From positions 5,952,001 to 6,016,000 of the forward strand of contig NZ_JAPENX010000001.1 in the NCBI RefSeq assembly GCF_026341815.1: a stretch of DNA of 64,000 nt, written 5' to 3'. Source of the stretch: Streptomyces sp. NBC_00572. GTDB taxonomy: Bacteria; Actinomycetota; Actinomycetes; Streptomycetales; Streptomycetaceae. The notes beneath the pieces were generated by a model that had not been told where the DNA came from, made no database searches, and was given only the letters and a program-made list of their open reading frames with translations. The first letter of the stretch is position 1. Every line of letters begins with the position of its first letter. Shown in pieces: positions 32,810-41,250 of the stretch. The position numbers and the translations under genes were made by a program.

Positions 32810-33480
32810 TGGACGAGACACGGCTCCGCCACGAGCTGCGGGAGGCAGCGCTCGCGCACCGGCCCGACCACGCCCGCATGCTCGCCCGGGTGGAACGCGG
32901 CCTGGCCGCGCCCGCCCCGGTGACCCGTCCGGTCCGGCCCGTGAATCGCTGGACCGGGCGCCGCTGGGCGGGGGTCGCGGCCGTCGCGGCGGCCGTCGCG
33001 GGAGTCGTCGGCCTCGGCGGTCTCGCGGCGACCACGCTGAACGGCCGGACCGCCACGCCCGCCACCGTGCTTCCCGCACCCGGCCCGAGCGCCCGGGCGA
33101 CCGCCACGATCGACCCCGGCAGCAACCGCTGGTGGGCGCAGAGCGATCTCGGCCTGACGACCGACACCCCCGTCACCGGCCTCACCGTCGAGCTGCGGAT
33201 CGTCCGCACTCCCGGCGTCGTGAGCACGGGCCACTGGCGCACCCGCCCCGCCGAGGACTTCACCGCGACGGTGGCCGAGGAGGGCAGGGAGCTGGTCTAC
33301 CGATGGACGCTCAAGCCGGGCCGCACGGTCCCGCCGGGCCCCCATGTCTTCGCCGGCCAGTACAACCACGCCGAGGGGGTACGGGACGCCTCGGCCGACA
33401 CGTACACCGCGGTCCTGACGGGCGCGGACGGCGGCCGCACCACCCTGGACGGCGACTTCGGCACGACGGCGGCGAAGTGA
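32809..33480 (+). CDS. Single-pass membrane protein, probable partner of the ECF sigma factor
   Basis: A 223-residue protein: a cytoplasmic part of about 50 residues (LRHELREAALAHRPDHARML), one membrane segment (about 53-75, WAGVAAVAAAVAGVVGLGGL), then an extracytoplasmic beta-rich domain of about 140 residues with several tryptophans. The layout suits an anti-sigma or sensor protein, and the TGATG coupling to the sigma gene supports that, but the zinc-finger HxxxCxxC motif of typical anti-sigma factors is absent. I do not recognise the outer domain; it might sense cell-wall or polysaccharide material. Confidence 0.75.
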   Translation: MDETRLRHELREAALAHRPDHARMLARVERGLAAPAPVTRPVRPVNRWTGRRWAGVAAVAAAVAGVVGLGGLAATTLNGRTATPATVLPAPGPSARATATIDPGSNRWWAQSDLGLTTDTPVTGLTVELRIVRTPGVVSTGHWRTRPAEDFTATVAEEGRELVYRWTLKPGRTVPPGPHVFAGQYNHAEGVRDASADTYTAVLTGADGGRTTLDGDFGTTAAK

Positions 33481-33519
33481 CGGCACACGGGCCGCACGAG
33501 CCGTCCGCGACATCGTCTT

Positions 33520-33529
33520 GAAACGTTTC
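33520..33529. promoter_or_regulatory. LacI-type palindrome GAAACGTTTC upstream of PL4
   Basis: Perfect 10-bp palindrome in the 127-base gap before the PL4 gene, about 79 bases from its start. Same decamer as at 27431-27440. No clear -35/-10 pair is visible nearby. Confidence 0.55.
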
Positions 33530-33607
33530 GAACATCCGGCAACCCCCACCCCTTCAGCGGCGACCTAGGGCTACCTGCCACCTCCGTACCGAAGGAGCCG
33601 CACCCCG

Positions 33608-35293
33608 ATGAGCGCGTACGACACCTCCGCACAGCCCCTCCGCCGCCGCACCCTCCTCGGGGCCGCCGTCGCCGGGACGGCCGTCGCCGCCGCCGGCGGC
33701 CTCGTGCCCTCCCCGGCCACCGCCGCGGCCACCGCGTTCGGCTGGAGCGACGACGGCACCCAGTACGTCGTCGACACCGGCGCGGGACTGGTCTTCAAGG
33801 TCTCCAAGTCCACCGGCGACCTCACCTCCCTCGTCTACCAGGGCAAGGAGTACGAGGGCTACGGCGGCAAGCACTCGCACGTCGAGTCCGGCCTCGGCGC
33901 CTCCACCGTCACCCTGGCGCAGACCGGCTCCACCGTGCTGATCACCGTCGTTCACGGCACCCTCCGCCACTACCTCGCGGCCCGCTCCGGACGGAACAAC
34001 GTCTACCTGTGGACCGACAAGGCCGACACGTCCTTCACGGCCACCCGCTTCATCGCCCGCCTCAAGCCCGGCGTCTTCCCCAACGAAGGCCCCGACTCCT
34101 GGGTCGAGGGCACGGACACCGTCATCGAGGCCGGGGATGTCTGGCAGCGCGCAGACGGCCACACCCGGTCCAAGCACTACTCCGGCGTCCGCGTCATGGA
34201 CTACGACCACATCGGCTACACCACCGGCTCCGTCGGCCTCTGGATGATCCGCTCCAACCACGAGAAGGCCTCCGGCGGCCCCTTCTACCGCTCGCTGCTC
34301 CGGCACTCCAACGAACTGGGAGTCGGCCTGTACGAGATCCTCCACTACAACCAGTCCCAGACCGAGGCCATGCGCTTCGGCCTCCAGGGCCCCTACCTGC
34401 TGGCCTTCACCGACGGCGGCACCCCCGACCCGGCGCTCTTCGCCGCCAACCACGACACCTCATGGGTGGACGGCCTCGGCATTCCCGGCTGGGTCGGCGC
34501 AGCCGGCCGCGGACGGGTCGCCGGCGTCGGACTCCAGGGCATGGCCGCAGGCCACCCGTACACCGTCGGCTTCGCCAACGCCGACGCCCAGTACTGGGCC
34601 CGCGCCACCGCCGGAACCGGCGCCTTCTCTTGCCGGGGCATGCTCCCCGGCACGTACACCCTCACCGTGTACAAGGGTGAACTCGCCGTCCACACAAGCT
34701 CCGTGACCGTCACCGCGGGCGCCGCCACCGCCCTCCACACCCTCACCCTCACCAACGATCCGAGCACCGCCCCCGCCCTCTGGCGGATCGGCGACTGGGA
34801 CGGCACCCCCGGCGCGTTCAAGAACGCCGCCCTCATGACGTACGCCCACCCCGCCGACGTCCGGGCCGCCGCCTGGACGGGGAACGTCGTCCTGGACGGG
34901 GGTGACGTGTCCGCCTCCTTCCCCTGCTATCTGTGGAAGGGCGTCAACGACGGCGTCCTCGTGTACTTCCGGCTGACCGCCGCCCAGGCCGCCGCCGCGC
35001 ACACCCTGCGCATCGGGGTCACCACGGCCTTCCTCAACGGTCGCCCCCAGGTGACCGTCAACGACTGGGTCTCCGCGATCCCCTCACCGCCCACGCAGCC
35101 CTCGACCCGTTCGCTGACCAACGGCTCCTACCGGGGCACCAACCACACCTTCACGTACGTCGTCCCCGCGAGCGCCTGGAAGACCGACCCCGGCCAGTAC
35201 AACGTGCTCAAGCTGAACGTCGTCAGCGGTTCCTCCGGCACCGGATTCCTGAGCCCGGGCACCGCCGTCGACTGCGTGGACCTGTTGGCCTGA
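33608..35293 (+). CDS. Secreted PL4 rhamnogalacturonan endolyase
   Basis: A 561-residue exported lyase that cuts the rhamnose-galacturonic acid backbone of RG-I by beta-elimination. A Tat signal (LRRRTLLGAAVAGTAVAAAG) ends near residue 39. The catalytic domain spans about 45-330 (YVVDTGAGLVFKVSKSTGDL, GNNVYLWTDKADTSFTATR-like region, YEILHYNQSQTEAMRFGLQG), followed by an FnIII-like domain (about 335-400, PGTYTLTVYKGELAV) and a jelly-roll domain (about 400-561, WRIGDWDGTPGAF). This three-domain layout is that of PL4. ATG at 33608 has AAGGAG upstream. Single gene with a LacI-type palindrome; convergent with PL9. Confidence 0.9.
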   Translation: MSAYDTSAQPLRRRTLLGAAVAGTAVAAAGGLVPSPATAAATAFGWSDDGTQYVVDTGAGLVFKVSKSTGDLTSLVYQGKEYEGYGGKHSHVESGLGASTVTLAQTGSTVLITVVHGTLRHYLAARSGRNNVYLWTDKADTSFTATRFIARLKPGVFPNEGPDSWVEGTDTVIEAGDVWQRADGHTRSKHYSGVRVMDYDHIGYTTGSVGLWMIRSNHEKASGGPFYRSLLRHSNELGVGLYEILHYNQSQTEAMRFGLQGPYLLAFTDGGTPDPALFAANHDTSWVDGLGIPGWVGAAGRGRVAGVGLQGMAAGHPYTVGFANADAQYWARATAGTGAFSCRGMLPGTYTLTVYKGELAVHTSSVTVTAGAATALHTLTLTNDPSTAPALWRIGDWDGTPGAFKNAALMTYAHPADVRAAAWTGNVVLDGGDVSASFPCYLWKGVNDGVLVYFRLTAAQAAAAHTLRIGVTTAFLNGRPQVTVNDWVSAIPSPPTQPSTRSLTNGSYRGTNHTFTYVVPASAWKTDPGQYNVLKLNVVSGSSGTGFLSPGTAVDCVDLLA

Positions 35294-35304
35294 GCAACGC
35301 CTGA

Positions 35305-35338
35305 GAGGGGAGGGGCCCCGGAGCGGGTCCCTCCCCTC
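35305..35338. terminator. Bidirectional terminator between PL4 and PL9
   Basis: A 14-bp stem (35305-35318 with 35325-35338) containing one G-T wobble and a 6-base loop, between convergent genes. Confidence 0.85.
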
Positions 35339-35357
35339 GACTGCGTTGAGCAGCGGT

Positions 35358-36482
35358 TCAGTTCATCGTCGAACCGATCGTCGTCGAGCCGGTGGTGAGG
35401 AAGGCCGTCGACGGCAGCGAGCCGTCCGCCTTCCGCGCTCCGTACGCGCTCGCCGGATCGGTGGACAGGAACGCCGGCGTCGCGATCCCGCTGTCCCAGT
35501 TGTTGCCCGCCGAGACGACCGACGAGCCGGCGCTCACCGAGCCGGTGCCGTTGGAGACGGCCAGGTTCTTGCCGAGCCGGGCCGCGCCCGTCGCGAAGTA
35601 GTAGCCCTTCTTGCCGTTGGCGTAGGACGTCGTGCGGTTGATCTGGATCGCGCCCCGATTGCTGTTCTCGGTGAAGCCGTTGCCCGCGTTGTCCCAGGCC
35701 GCCGAGTTGTTGACGACATGCGCGACGACCTCGCCGTCGCCGCCCAGCTTGTATCCGTTGCCGTCGCCCGCGAAGGCCGAGTCCGACCAGCGGTTGCGCC
35801 CGTTGCCGTACGCCCAGCTGTGCTCGATCGTCAGCGGGCTCGACCAGGACCACAGGTCGACGCCGTCGTCGGAGTTGTTGGAGAGCCGGGCCCCGGTGAT
35901 CAGGTTCCCGGTTCCGGAGCCGAACTTCACGGCCAGGCCGTCGGCGTTCTCGCCGTGGTTGGCGGCGTCGTAGTGACCGGAGGAGTCCAGGTTGCGGACG
36001 GTGTTGTCGTTGGTGTCGGCTCCGGTGAGGGTGAAGCCGGAGTCCCCGCCGTTGATCGTCCTGATCCGGTCCCAGGTGGTGCCCGTGCAGGAGGTGCAGA
36101 CGACCGCGCTGTCCGGGGAGTTCTGGAAGGTGAGGTCGGCGACCGACCAGTAGTCGGCGGTGAGTTTGAAGATCCAGGAACCGGCCGGGAGTTGGGAGCC
36201 GTCGATCCGCACCGTCTCGGAGCCGTACGGTCGCAGCTGGATGCGGCTCGCGGAGGTGCCGTTGGCCGTGGACTGGAGGGTGGCCGTCGGGTAGTAGGTG
36301 CCGCCGCGGATCTGGATGACGGTGCCGGGGGTGGCGTTCTTCACGGCGGTGGCCAGGTCGGCCGCCGTCGAGACGGTGACGGTGGCGGCCTGTGCCGGAC
36401 TCGCCAGGGCGCCGAGGCCGGCGCAAGCGGCCAGGACGGAGACGGCGACGAAGGTGCTCCTGGTGCGTGCGGTACGAGACAT
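35358..36482 (-). CDS. Secreted PL9 pectate lyase
   Basis: A 374-residue exported right-handed beta-helix protein. Signal peptide to about residue 32 (ALASPAQAA). Repeating beta-helix turns carry the PL9 hallmarks: HYDAANHGENADGLAVKFGSG, NSDDGVDLWSWSSPLTIEHS and GDGNGYKLGGDG, with the aspartates that bind calcium. Such enzymes cleave polygalacturonate. ATG at 36482 is used since the signal peptide begins there; the frame is open further upstream only because it overlaps the pectinesterase gene. Last gene of the long minus-strand pectin operon, 56 bases after CE8. Confidence 0.9.
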   Translation of the reverse strand: MSRTARTRSTFVAVSVLAACAGLGALASPAQAATVTVSTAADLATAVKNATPGTVIQIRGGTYYPTATLQSTANGTSASRIQLRPYGSETVRIDGSQLPAGSWIFKLTADYWSVADLTFQNSPDSAVVCTSCTGTTWDRIRTINGGDSGFTLTGADTNDNTVRNLDSSGHYDAANHGENADGLAVKFGSGTGNLITGARLSNNSDDGVDLWSWSSPLTIEHSWAYGNGRNRWSDSAFAGDGNGYKLGGDGEVVAHVVNNSAAWDNAGNGFTENSNRGAIQINRTTSYANGKKGYYFATGAARLGKNLAVSNGTGSVSAGSSVVSAGNNWDSGIATPAFLSTDPASAYGARKADGSLPSTAFLTTGSTTIGSTMN

Positions 36483-36538
36483 GACGTGCGGGTCCTCTCG
36501 TGTGCGGTGGGGGAGGAGCGGGTGGGTTCTTCCGGGGA

Positions 36539-37692
36539 TCAGGGGCAGGGCGGGCGTGGGTTCCAGTCGCCGAGATACGTCGACCGGGTCGCGGACACTG
36601 CCTCGGAGGACCCGAGTTGGGGGCGGTTCTCCGGGACGGTGATCCGGGCACCAGGGCCGGAGTTGCGGTACTCGGCGAAGCGCTGCGCCTGCCATGGGTA
36701 GGCGTCGCGCATGTTCGCGTACGGGGCCACCGTGTCGACCCCCTGGCCGAGGACGGTGTCCCGGACCACGAGTGACGGCCAGGCGGTGAGGTCCGAGCCG
36801 GGGACCCAGGGGCGGGCCAGCTTGTAGTAGCCGTCCGGGGCCTCGCTGGTGACCCGGCAGCGGGCGGCGAGGAACCCGTACGGGTTCTCCCGGCCGTGGA
36901 CGGGGCGAAGACGAAGCCGTGCGGGGCCGCCGCCAGATCGGGGCGGAGCAGCGTACGGAAGTGGCAGTGCTCGAAGACGGCGGTGGCCCGGCCGAAGACG
37001 AAGTCGACGTCACCCTCGACGTAGCAGTGCGCGAAGTACTGGCGGGCGAAGGCCGTCAGCGACATCGAGTCCGCGTACAGGGTGTCCTGGTGGCCGAGGA
37101 AGCGGCAGTGGAAGAAGGCCGACCGGTCGCCCTGCACCTTGAGCGCGACGGCCTGGGTACCGGGGTTGCCGGGGAGGTCCGTGCGCAGGAAGTCGTTGGC
37201 GAAGGTGACGCCGTGGGCGGTGAAGCCGGCCGCCTGGACGGTGGTGGTCGCGGAACCGGTGGTGCCGTAGGTGCCGCCCTCGGGGCGGGGCGTTCCGGCG
37301 GCGTTGGCGTACACCACGACGACGTCGCGGGGATCGCCGCTCGCGCCGATCCAGGTCATGTCGGTACGGGCCGGGCTCACGGCGACCGTCTCCCGGTACG
37401 TACCGGGGGCGAGCACCAGGGTCCGGCCGGTGCCGCTCGCGGCGGTGACCGCGGCCTGGACGCTGGTGTGGTCGCCGAGGCCGCCGGGGTGCACGTACAG
37501 GGTCCGCTCGGTGAGCCGGCGGTCGGGCGAACCGAACCGGCCGAAGGGCCGGGCACGCGACGGCGAGGTGGCCGGATCGGCGGAGACGGCCGAGGCGGGA
37601 GCGGCGGGCAGGGCCAGGGCGAGTGCGGCTCCGGCGGCGCCCAGGAGCAGGGAGCGGCGTCCCGTCGGCGCTCCGTTCGGGTGCGAGGGCAT
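36539..37692 (-). pseudogene. CE8 pectinesterase with a one-base frameshift
   Basis: A secreted pectin methylesterase gene. Tat signal (TGRRSLLLGAAGAALALALP), then beta-helix with catalytic motifs KVQGDRSAFFHCRFLGHQDT and YVEGDVDFVFGRATAVFEHC in the first frame. Near 36893 the reading frame shifts: after HGFVFAPSTA the family sequence continues in another frame as ENPYGFLAARCRVTSEAPDG, YKLARPWVPG and VDTVAPYANM, ending at 36539. Restoring one G (in the CCCGG at 36889-36893) would rejoin them to about 384 residues. As written, the product loses the ARPW arginine of the active site. A sequencing error in a GC run is as likely as a true mutation. ATG at 37692 has AGGAGG upstream. Confidence 0.88.
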
Positions 37693-37721
37693 GCGGGGTC
37701 CTCCTGAAAGGGGATGGGGGA

Positions 37722-39011
37722 TCAGCAGGACCGGCCGGCGCCCGCGCGGTGGTCGACGAGGGCGGGCACGGCCCTCGGGTGGTCGACCCGGGTGCGCAGG
37801 ACGGGGGTCCAGCCCGCGTCGGCCCGCAACAGCTCCTCGGGGAACTGCGTGTTGTGGACGGCGAGGAGGTCGACGGGCTTGCCGTTCACGTAGTTGCCCA
37901 CCGTGGTGACGGGCGCGTCCTTCCACTTCTTCAGGATCTTCCCGGCCGGCACGTCCCCGGCGAGCGTGAACGCGTTCTTCTCCGCGAAGAGCTGGGACTC
38001 CTGCCCGATGCCGAGGCTGTACGCGTAGGCCGAACTCGGCACGACGAAGTGGTTGTTGTACGCGTCGACCTGCCCGAACCGGACCCGCGGCGCCCGCTCG
38101 ATCACGTTCTCGAAGAGGTTGTGGTGCAGGGTGACCCGCAGTTTCCCCCGGTCGGTGGCGCCCGCGCTGTCGCTGTTGCCGATCATCAGGGTCTTGTCGT
38201 GGTCGGTGAAGACGTTCCAGGAGATCGTGACGAGGTCCGCACCCCGTACGACGTCCAGCTCCCCGTCGTGCTGCTGGTAGACCTCCCCGTAGTACGAGGG
38301 CAGCGAACTGTCCGGGTGGGCCCCGTCGGTGAAGGTGTTGTGGTCGATCCACACATGGGTGGAGCCGTAGACGACGAGGCCGTCGTACTCGGAGTTCCAC
38401 GCACCGGTCGCGCCGTCCGTCGGGTCCCACTGCGGGAAGCAGTCGAGCGGGCTCTCCATCGTGAGGTTGCGGATCACCACGTTGTCGACGCCCTGCACCT
38501 GGAGGCTGCCGCCGGTGATCCCGGCGTCCCTGCCGACACCGGCGATCGTGGTGTTCGCGGGGACCTTGACCTTGATGGCCTTGCCCTGGGCGGTCGCGGA
38601 GGCCGCCCGCAGGTCCTCCTGGGGGCCGCTGACCACGGTCTCGTACCCCCAGACGGCGGGGTCGTAGTCGGCGAGGTAGCGGGCGAAGTCGTAGCCGGGG
38701 GCCTCGAAGGCGGCGCAGCCGGCGGCGGTGGCGTTCAGCGTGCCGACCACCTTGACGATCCTGGGCTCGGTGCCGGGCACGGCCAGAGCGTCCCGGAACT
38801 CCTCCCAGGTGGTGACGGTGAAGACTCGGGAGGCGTCGGCGGCGGCCCCGCCGGTGGTGCCGGTCCCGTCGGACGCCCAGCCGTCACCGGCCGGCAGCGT
38901 CGCGCGGGCGGGGTCGGCGGCGGGGCGCGGGGCGGCGTGGGCGGCGGGGGCGGTGACCGCCAGGGTGAGGGCGGTCGCGGCCACCACTCCCAGTCGCGTG
39001 CGTCGGTTCAT
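37722..39011 (-). CDS. Secreted PL1 pectate lyase
   Basis: A 429-residue exported beta-helix lyase acting on de-esterified homogalacturonan, calcium-dependent in this family. Signal peptide to about residue 26 (LAVTAPAAHAAP). Landmarks are IAGVGRDAGITGGSLQVQGV, the calcium-binding region EYDGLVVYGSTHVWIDHNTF, and the catalytic arginine in VIERAPRVRFGQVDAYNNHF. It starts on the stop of the CE12 gene (ATGA overlap) and lies 29 bases before CE8. Pectin demethylation by CE8 provides its substrate. Confidence 0.93.
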   Translation of the reverse strand: MNRRTRLGVVAATALTLAVTAPAAHAAPRPAADPARATLPAGDGWASDGTGTTGGAAADASRVFTVTTWEEFRDALAVPGTEPRIVKVVGTLNATAAGCAAFEAPGYDFARYLADYDPAVWGYETVVSGPQEDLRAASATAQGKAIKVKVPANTTIAGVGRDAGITGGSLQVQGVDNVVIRNLTMESPLDCFPQWDPTDGATGAWNSEYDGLVVYGSTHVWIDHNTFTDGAHPDSSLPSYYGEVYQQHDGELDVVRGADLVTISWNVFTDHDKTLMIGNSDSAGATDRGKLRVTLHHNLFENVIERAPRVRFGQVDAYNNHFVVPSSAYAYSLGIGQESQLFAEKNAFTLAGDVPAGKILKKWKDAPVTTVGNYVNGKPVDLLAVHNTQFPEELLRADAGWTPVLRTRVDHPRAVPALVDHRAGAGRSC

Positions 39012-39814
39012 GGGCTGCTCTCCTCGGACTCGGGCCAGGTGATCCACTGGGTGGGTATCTCGTCGTCCAGGCGGCGCGTCTCGCGCGGTGCGAGGACATG
39101 GGTGCGGAGCAGCTCGGCGGCGGCGAGGCGGGCCACCTCGATCGCCCCGGGCGGGTTGAAGTGGGTGTTGTCCTGCTCGGTCGCGGTCCAGTTGAAGTAC
39201 GTCTTGGTGGCCTCGGGACCGAGCCGCTGCCACAGGGCGAGCGACAGCGCCTCCAGGTCGAGGAGCGGGACGTCCGACTCGCGGGCGGTCTCCCGCATCG
39301 CCGCCGGATACGCGCCGAGCGTCCGCAGGGCGGTGCCGTCCACGTCGAACTTGCGCCGCTCGACGGAGGTGGCGAACACCGGGAGGGCGCCACGGGACCG
39401 CGCGCCCTCGACGAAGACCCGCAGATTGTCCTGGTAGGTGGTCCACGGCTCGGTGTACCGGCTCGGATCGGCGACCTTCTGGTCGTTGTGACCGAACTGG
39501 ACCAGGAGCAGGTCGCCGGGGCGGAGCGCCTTCAGTACGACGTCGAGGCGCCCCTCGTCGAGGAAGCTCTTGGTGCTGCGCCCGTTGACGGCGTGGTTGG
39601 CGACCCGCACGCCGTGGTGCAGGAAGAAGGGGAGGGCCATGCCCCAGCCGGTCTCGGGAGCGGCGTCGGCGTACTTCTGGGCGGCGGTGGAGTCGCCCGC
39701 GATGAACAGGGTGCGCATTCGGGGGTGTCCTTGGGAACGGGCCGGGGGAGCCCCGGCCAGGGCGAGCGCGAGGCCCGCCCCGGCCGTGACCACCGCGCGG
39801 CGGCCTACGCTCAC
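39008..39814 (-). CDS. Exported CE12 rhamnogalacturonan acetylesterase
   Basis: A 268-residue SGNH esterase, the second CE12 enzyme of the window, lacking the N-terminal beta domain of the one at 26167. A GTG at 39814 overlaps the binding-protein stop (GTGA) and gives an N-terminus VGRRAVVTAGAGLALALAG that looks like a short Tat/Sec signal. The Ser motif is LFIAGDSTAAQ, oxyanion residues are in FGHNDQKVADPSRY, and the Asp/His pair in EQDNTHFNPPGA. If the later Met in HPRMRTLF were used, the protein would be cytoplasmic. Coupled to PL1 by an ATGA overlap. Confidence 0.9.
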   Translation of the reverse strand: MSVGRRAVVTAGAGLALALAGAPPARSQGHPRMRTLFIAGDSTAAQKYADAAPETGWGMALPFFLHHGVRVANHAVNGRSTKSFLDEGRLDVVLKALRPGDLLLVQFGHNDQKVADPSRYTEPWTTYQDNLRVFVEGARSRGALPVFATSVERRKFDVDGTALRTLGAYPAAMRETARESDVPLLDLEALSLALWQRLGPEATKTYFNWTATEQDNTHFNPPGAIEVARLAAAELLRTHVLAPRETRRLDDEIPTQWITWPESEESSP

Positions 39815-41151
39815 TGGTTCTGCTGCTTCCACTCGGCCTGCGCCGCGTTCAGCTGCTCGGCCAAGTGGTCGAGGAACTCCTTGGCGCCGGACGTACCGAG
39901 CAGGACCTTCTGGAAGCCCGGCTCGTTCTCGGCCTTGGAGATCGTGTTCCAGTCCGGCAGGTAGTACGGCAGCTCCACGATGGTGGCCTTGCCGCTGAAG
40001 AGGACCTCGGCGCCGAGCTTGGTCGGCTCCGCCTCCTGGAGCCACGGGTCCTGGGCGGCCTCCGTGTTGGCGGGGATGGCGCCGGCCGACTTGTTCCACT
40101 TGCTGTTGGAGGCGTGCGAGGCCGCGAACTCGATGAACTTCCAGGCAGCGGCCTTGTTCTTGCTGGAGGAGAAGAGCCCGAGGCCGTCGACCGGGTTGGA
40201 GACCTGCACGCGGGTGCCGTCGTCCAGAGTCGGGTTGGGGATGCCCCGGAACTTGTCGGTGCCGAGCGCCTTCACGTGGTCCTGGTAGGAGCCCAGGTTG
40301 TGGTTCAGCATGCCGATCTGGCCGCTGTCCCACTGCGCGACCATCTTGGTGAAGTCGTTGTTGACGTCGGCGGCCGGGGTGGTCTTCTTGAAGAGGCCGG
40401 CGTACTTCTCCAGCGCCGCCACGTTCTTCGGATCGTTGACGGTGGTCTTGTCGCCGTTCCAGAAGCTCGTGATGCCGCTCTGGCCGTACATGGCGTCCAG
40501 GGCCTGCGCGATCGAGCCCGCGCCGCCGCGGATCGTGTAGCCGAACCGGTTCTTGTCGGTGGCGGTCAGTTTCTCCGCCGCCGCGTAGAACGTCGACCAG
40601 GTGGTGGGTTCCTGCAGCCCGGCCGCCTTGAACAGATCGGTGCGGTAGTAGAGCACGCCGTTGCTCGCGGAGGTGGGGACGGTGAACAGCTTGTCCTGCC
40701 CGCCCGCCGCCTTCACGCTCGCGACCATGCCGGCGTTCAGCTTGCCCTTGAGCGCGCTGTCCTCGATCCGGGCGTCCAGCGGTTCCAGGGCGTTCTGCGC
40801 GGCGATCCCGGCGAGCATCGCCGCGCCGACGCCGCCCACGTCCGGCAGGCCGTCGCCCTGGATCGCGGTGTCGTACTTCGACTGGACCTCCTTGGAGGCG
40901 ATCCCGACGTACTCGACGTCGATGTCGGGGTTCGCCTTCTCGAAGTCCGCGATGATCTCCTTCCAGACGTCGGTGCGGACACCGCCGTTGTTGTCCCAGA
41001 AGGTGATCTTTCCCTTGCCCGATCCCTCGGTTCCCTTGTCGCCGCCCCCGCCGCTGCCGTCGTCACCGCAGGCGGTGGCGGTCAGGGCGAGGACGGAGGA
41101 CAGGGCGAGGGCGAGGGCGGCTCTGCGCCGTCCGCCGGGGAAGATGGTCAT
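39811..41151 (-). CDS. Sugar-binding lipoprotein of the pectin operon
   Basis: A 446-residue family 1 solute-binding protein. Signal with lipobox LTATAC at about residues 23-28, followed by a Gly/Asp linker (GDDGSGGGGDKG). The mature start KITFWDNNGGVRTDVWKEII and the FGYTIRGGAGSIAQALDAMY block fit oligosaccharide binders. The matching permeases lie upstream in the same operon, separated from it by three genes (GH43, DUF6807, Gfo/Idh), an unusual order. Ligand is presumably pectin or RG oligosaccharides released by the lyases encoded downstream. Confidence 0.9.
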   Translation of the reverse strand: MTIFPGGRRRAALALALSSVLALTATACGDDGSGGGGDKGTEGSGKGKITFWDNNGGVRTDVWKEIIADFEKANPDIDVEYVGIASKEVQSKYDTAIQGDGLPDVGGVGAAMLAGIAAQNALEPLDARIEDSALKGKLNAGMVASVKAAGGQDKLFTVPTSASNGVLYYRTDLFKAAGLQEPTTWSTFYAAAEKLTATDKNRFGYTIRGGAGSIAQALDAMYGQSGITSFWNGDKTTVNDPKNVAALEKYAGLFKKTTPAADVNNDFTKMVAQWDSGQIGMLNHNLGSYQDHVKALGTDKFRGIPNPTLDDGTRVQVSNPVDGLGLFSSSKNKAAAWKFIEFAASHASNSKWNKSAGAIPANTEAAQDPWLQEAEPTKLGAEVLFSGKATIVELPYYLPDWNTISKAENEPGFQKVLLGTSGAKEFLDHLAEQLNAAQAEWKQQNQ

Positions 41152-41250
41152 CGTCGGCTCTCTTCTCTCGGGGTGTTGCGGGGACTTTCGGGGATGGGGA
41201 TGTGGGGGAGTTCAGGGGGCGCCTCGGAGCGCGCCCGGCGGGCGGGGTCC

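Noticed and set aside
32809..33480. Zinc-binding anti-sigma factor
   Set aside because: The HxxxCxxC motif is missing; only the general membrane-partner layout supports a regulatory role, so it is annotated more cautiously.
36482..37013. N-terminal extension of the PL9 gene
   Set aside because: This open frame is an out-of-frame reading of the pectinesterase gene; the PL9 signal peptide begins at 36482.
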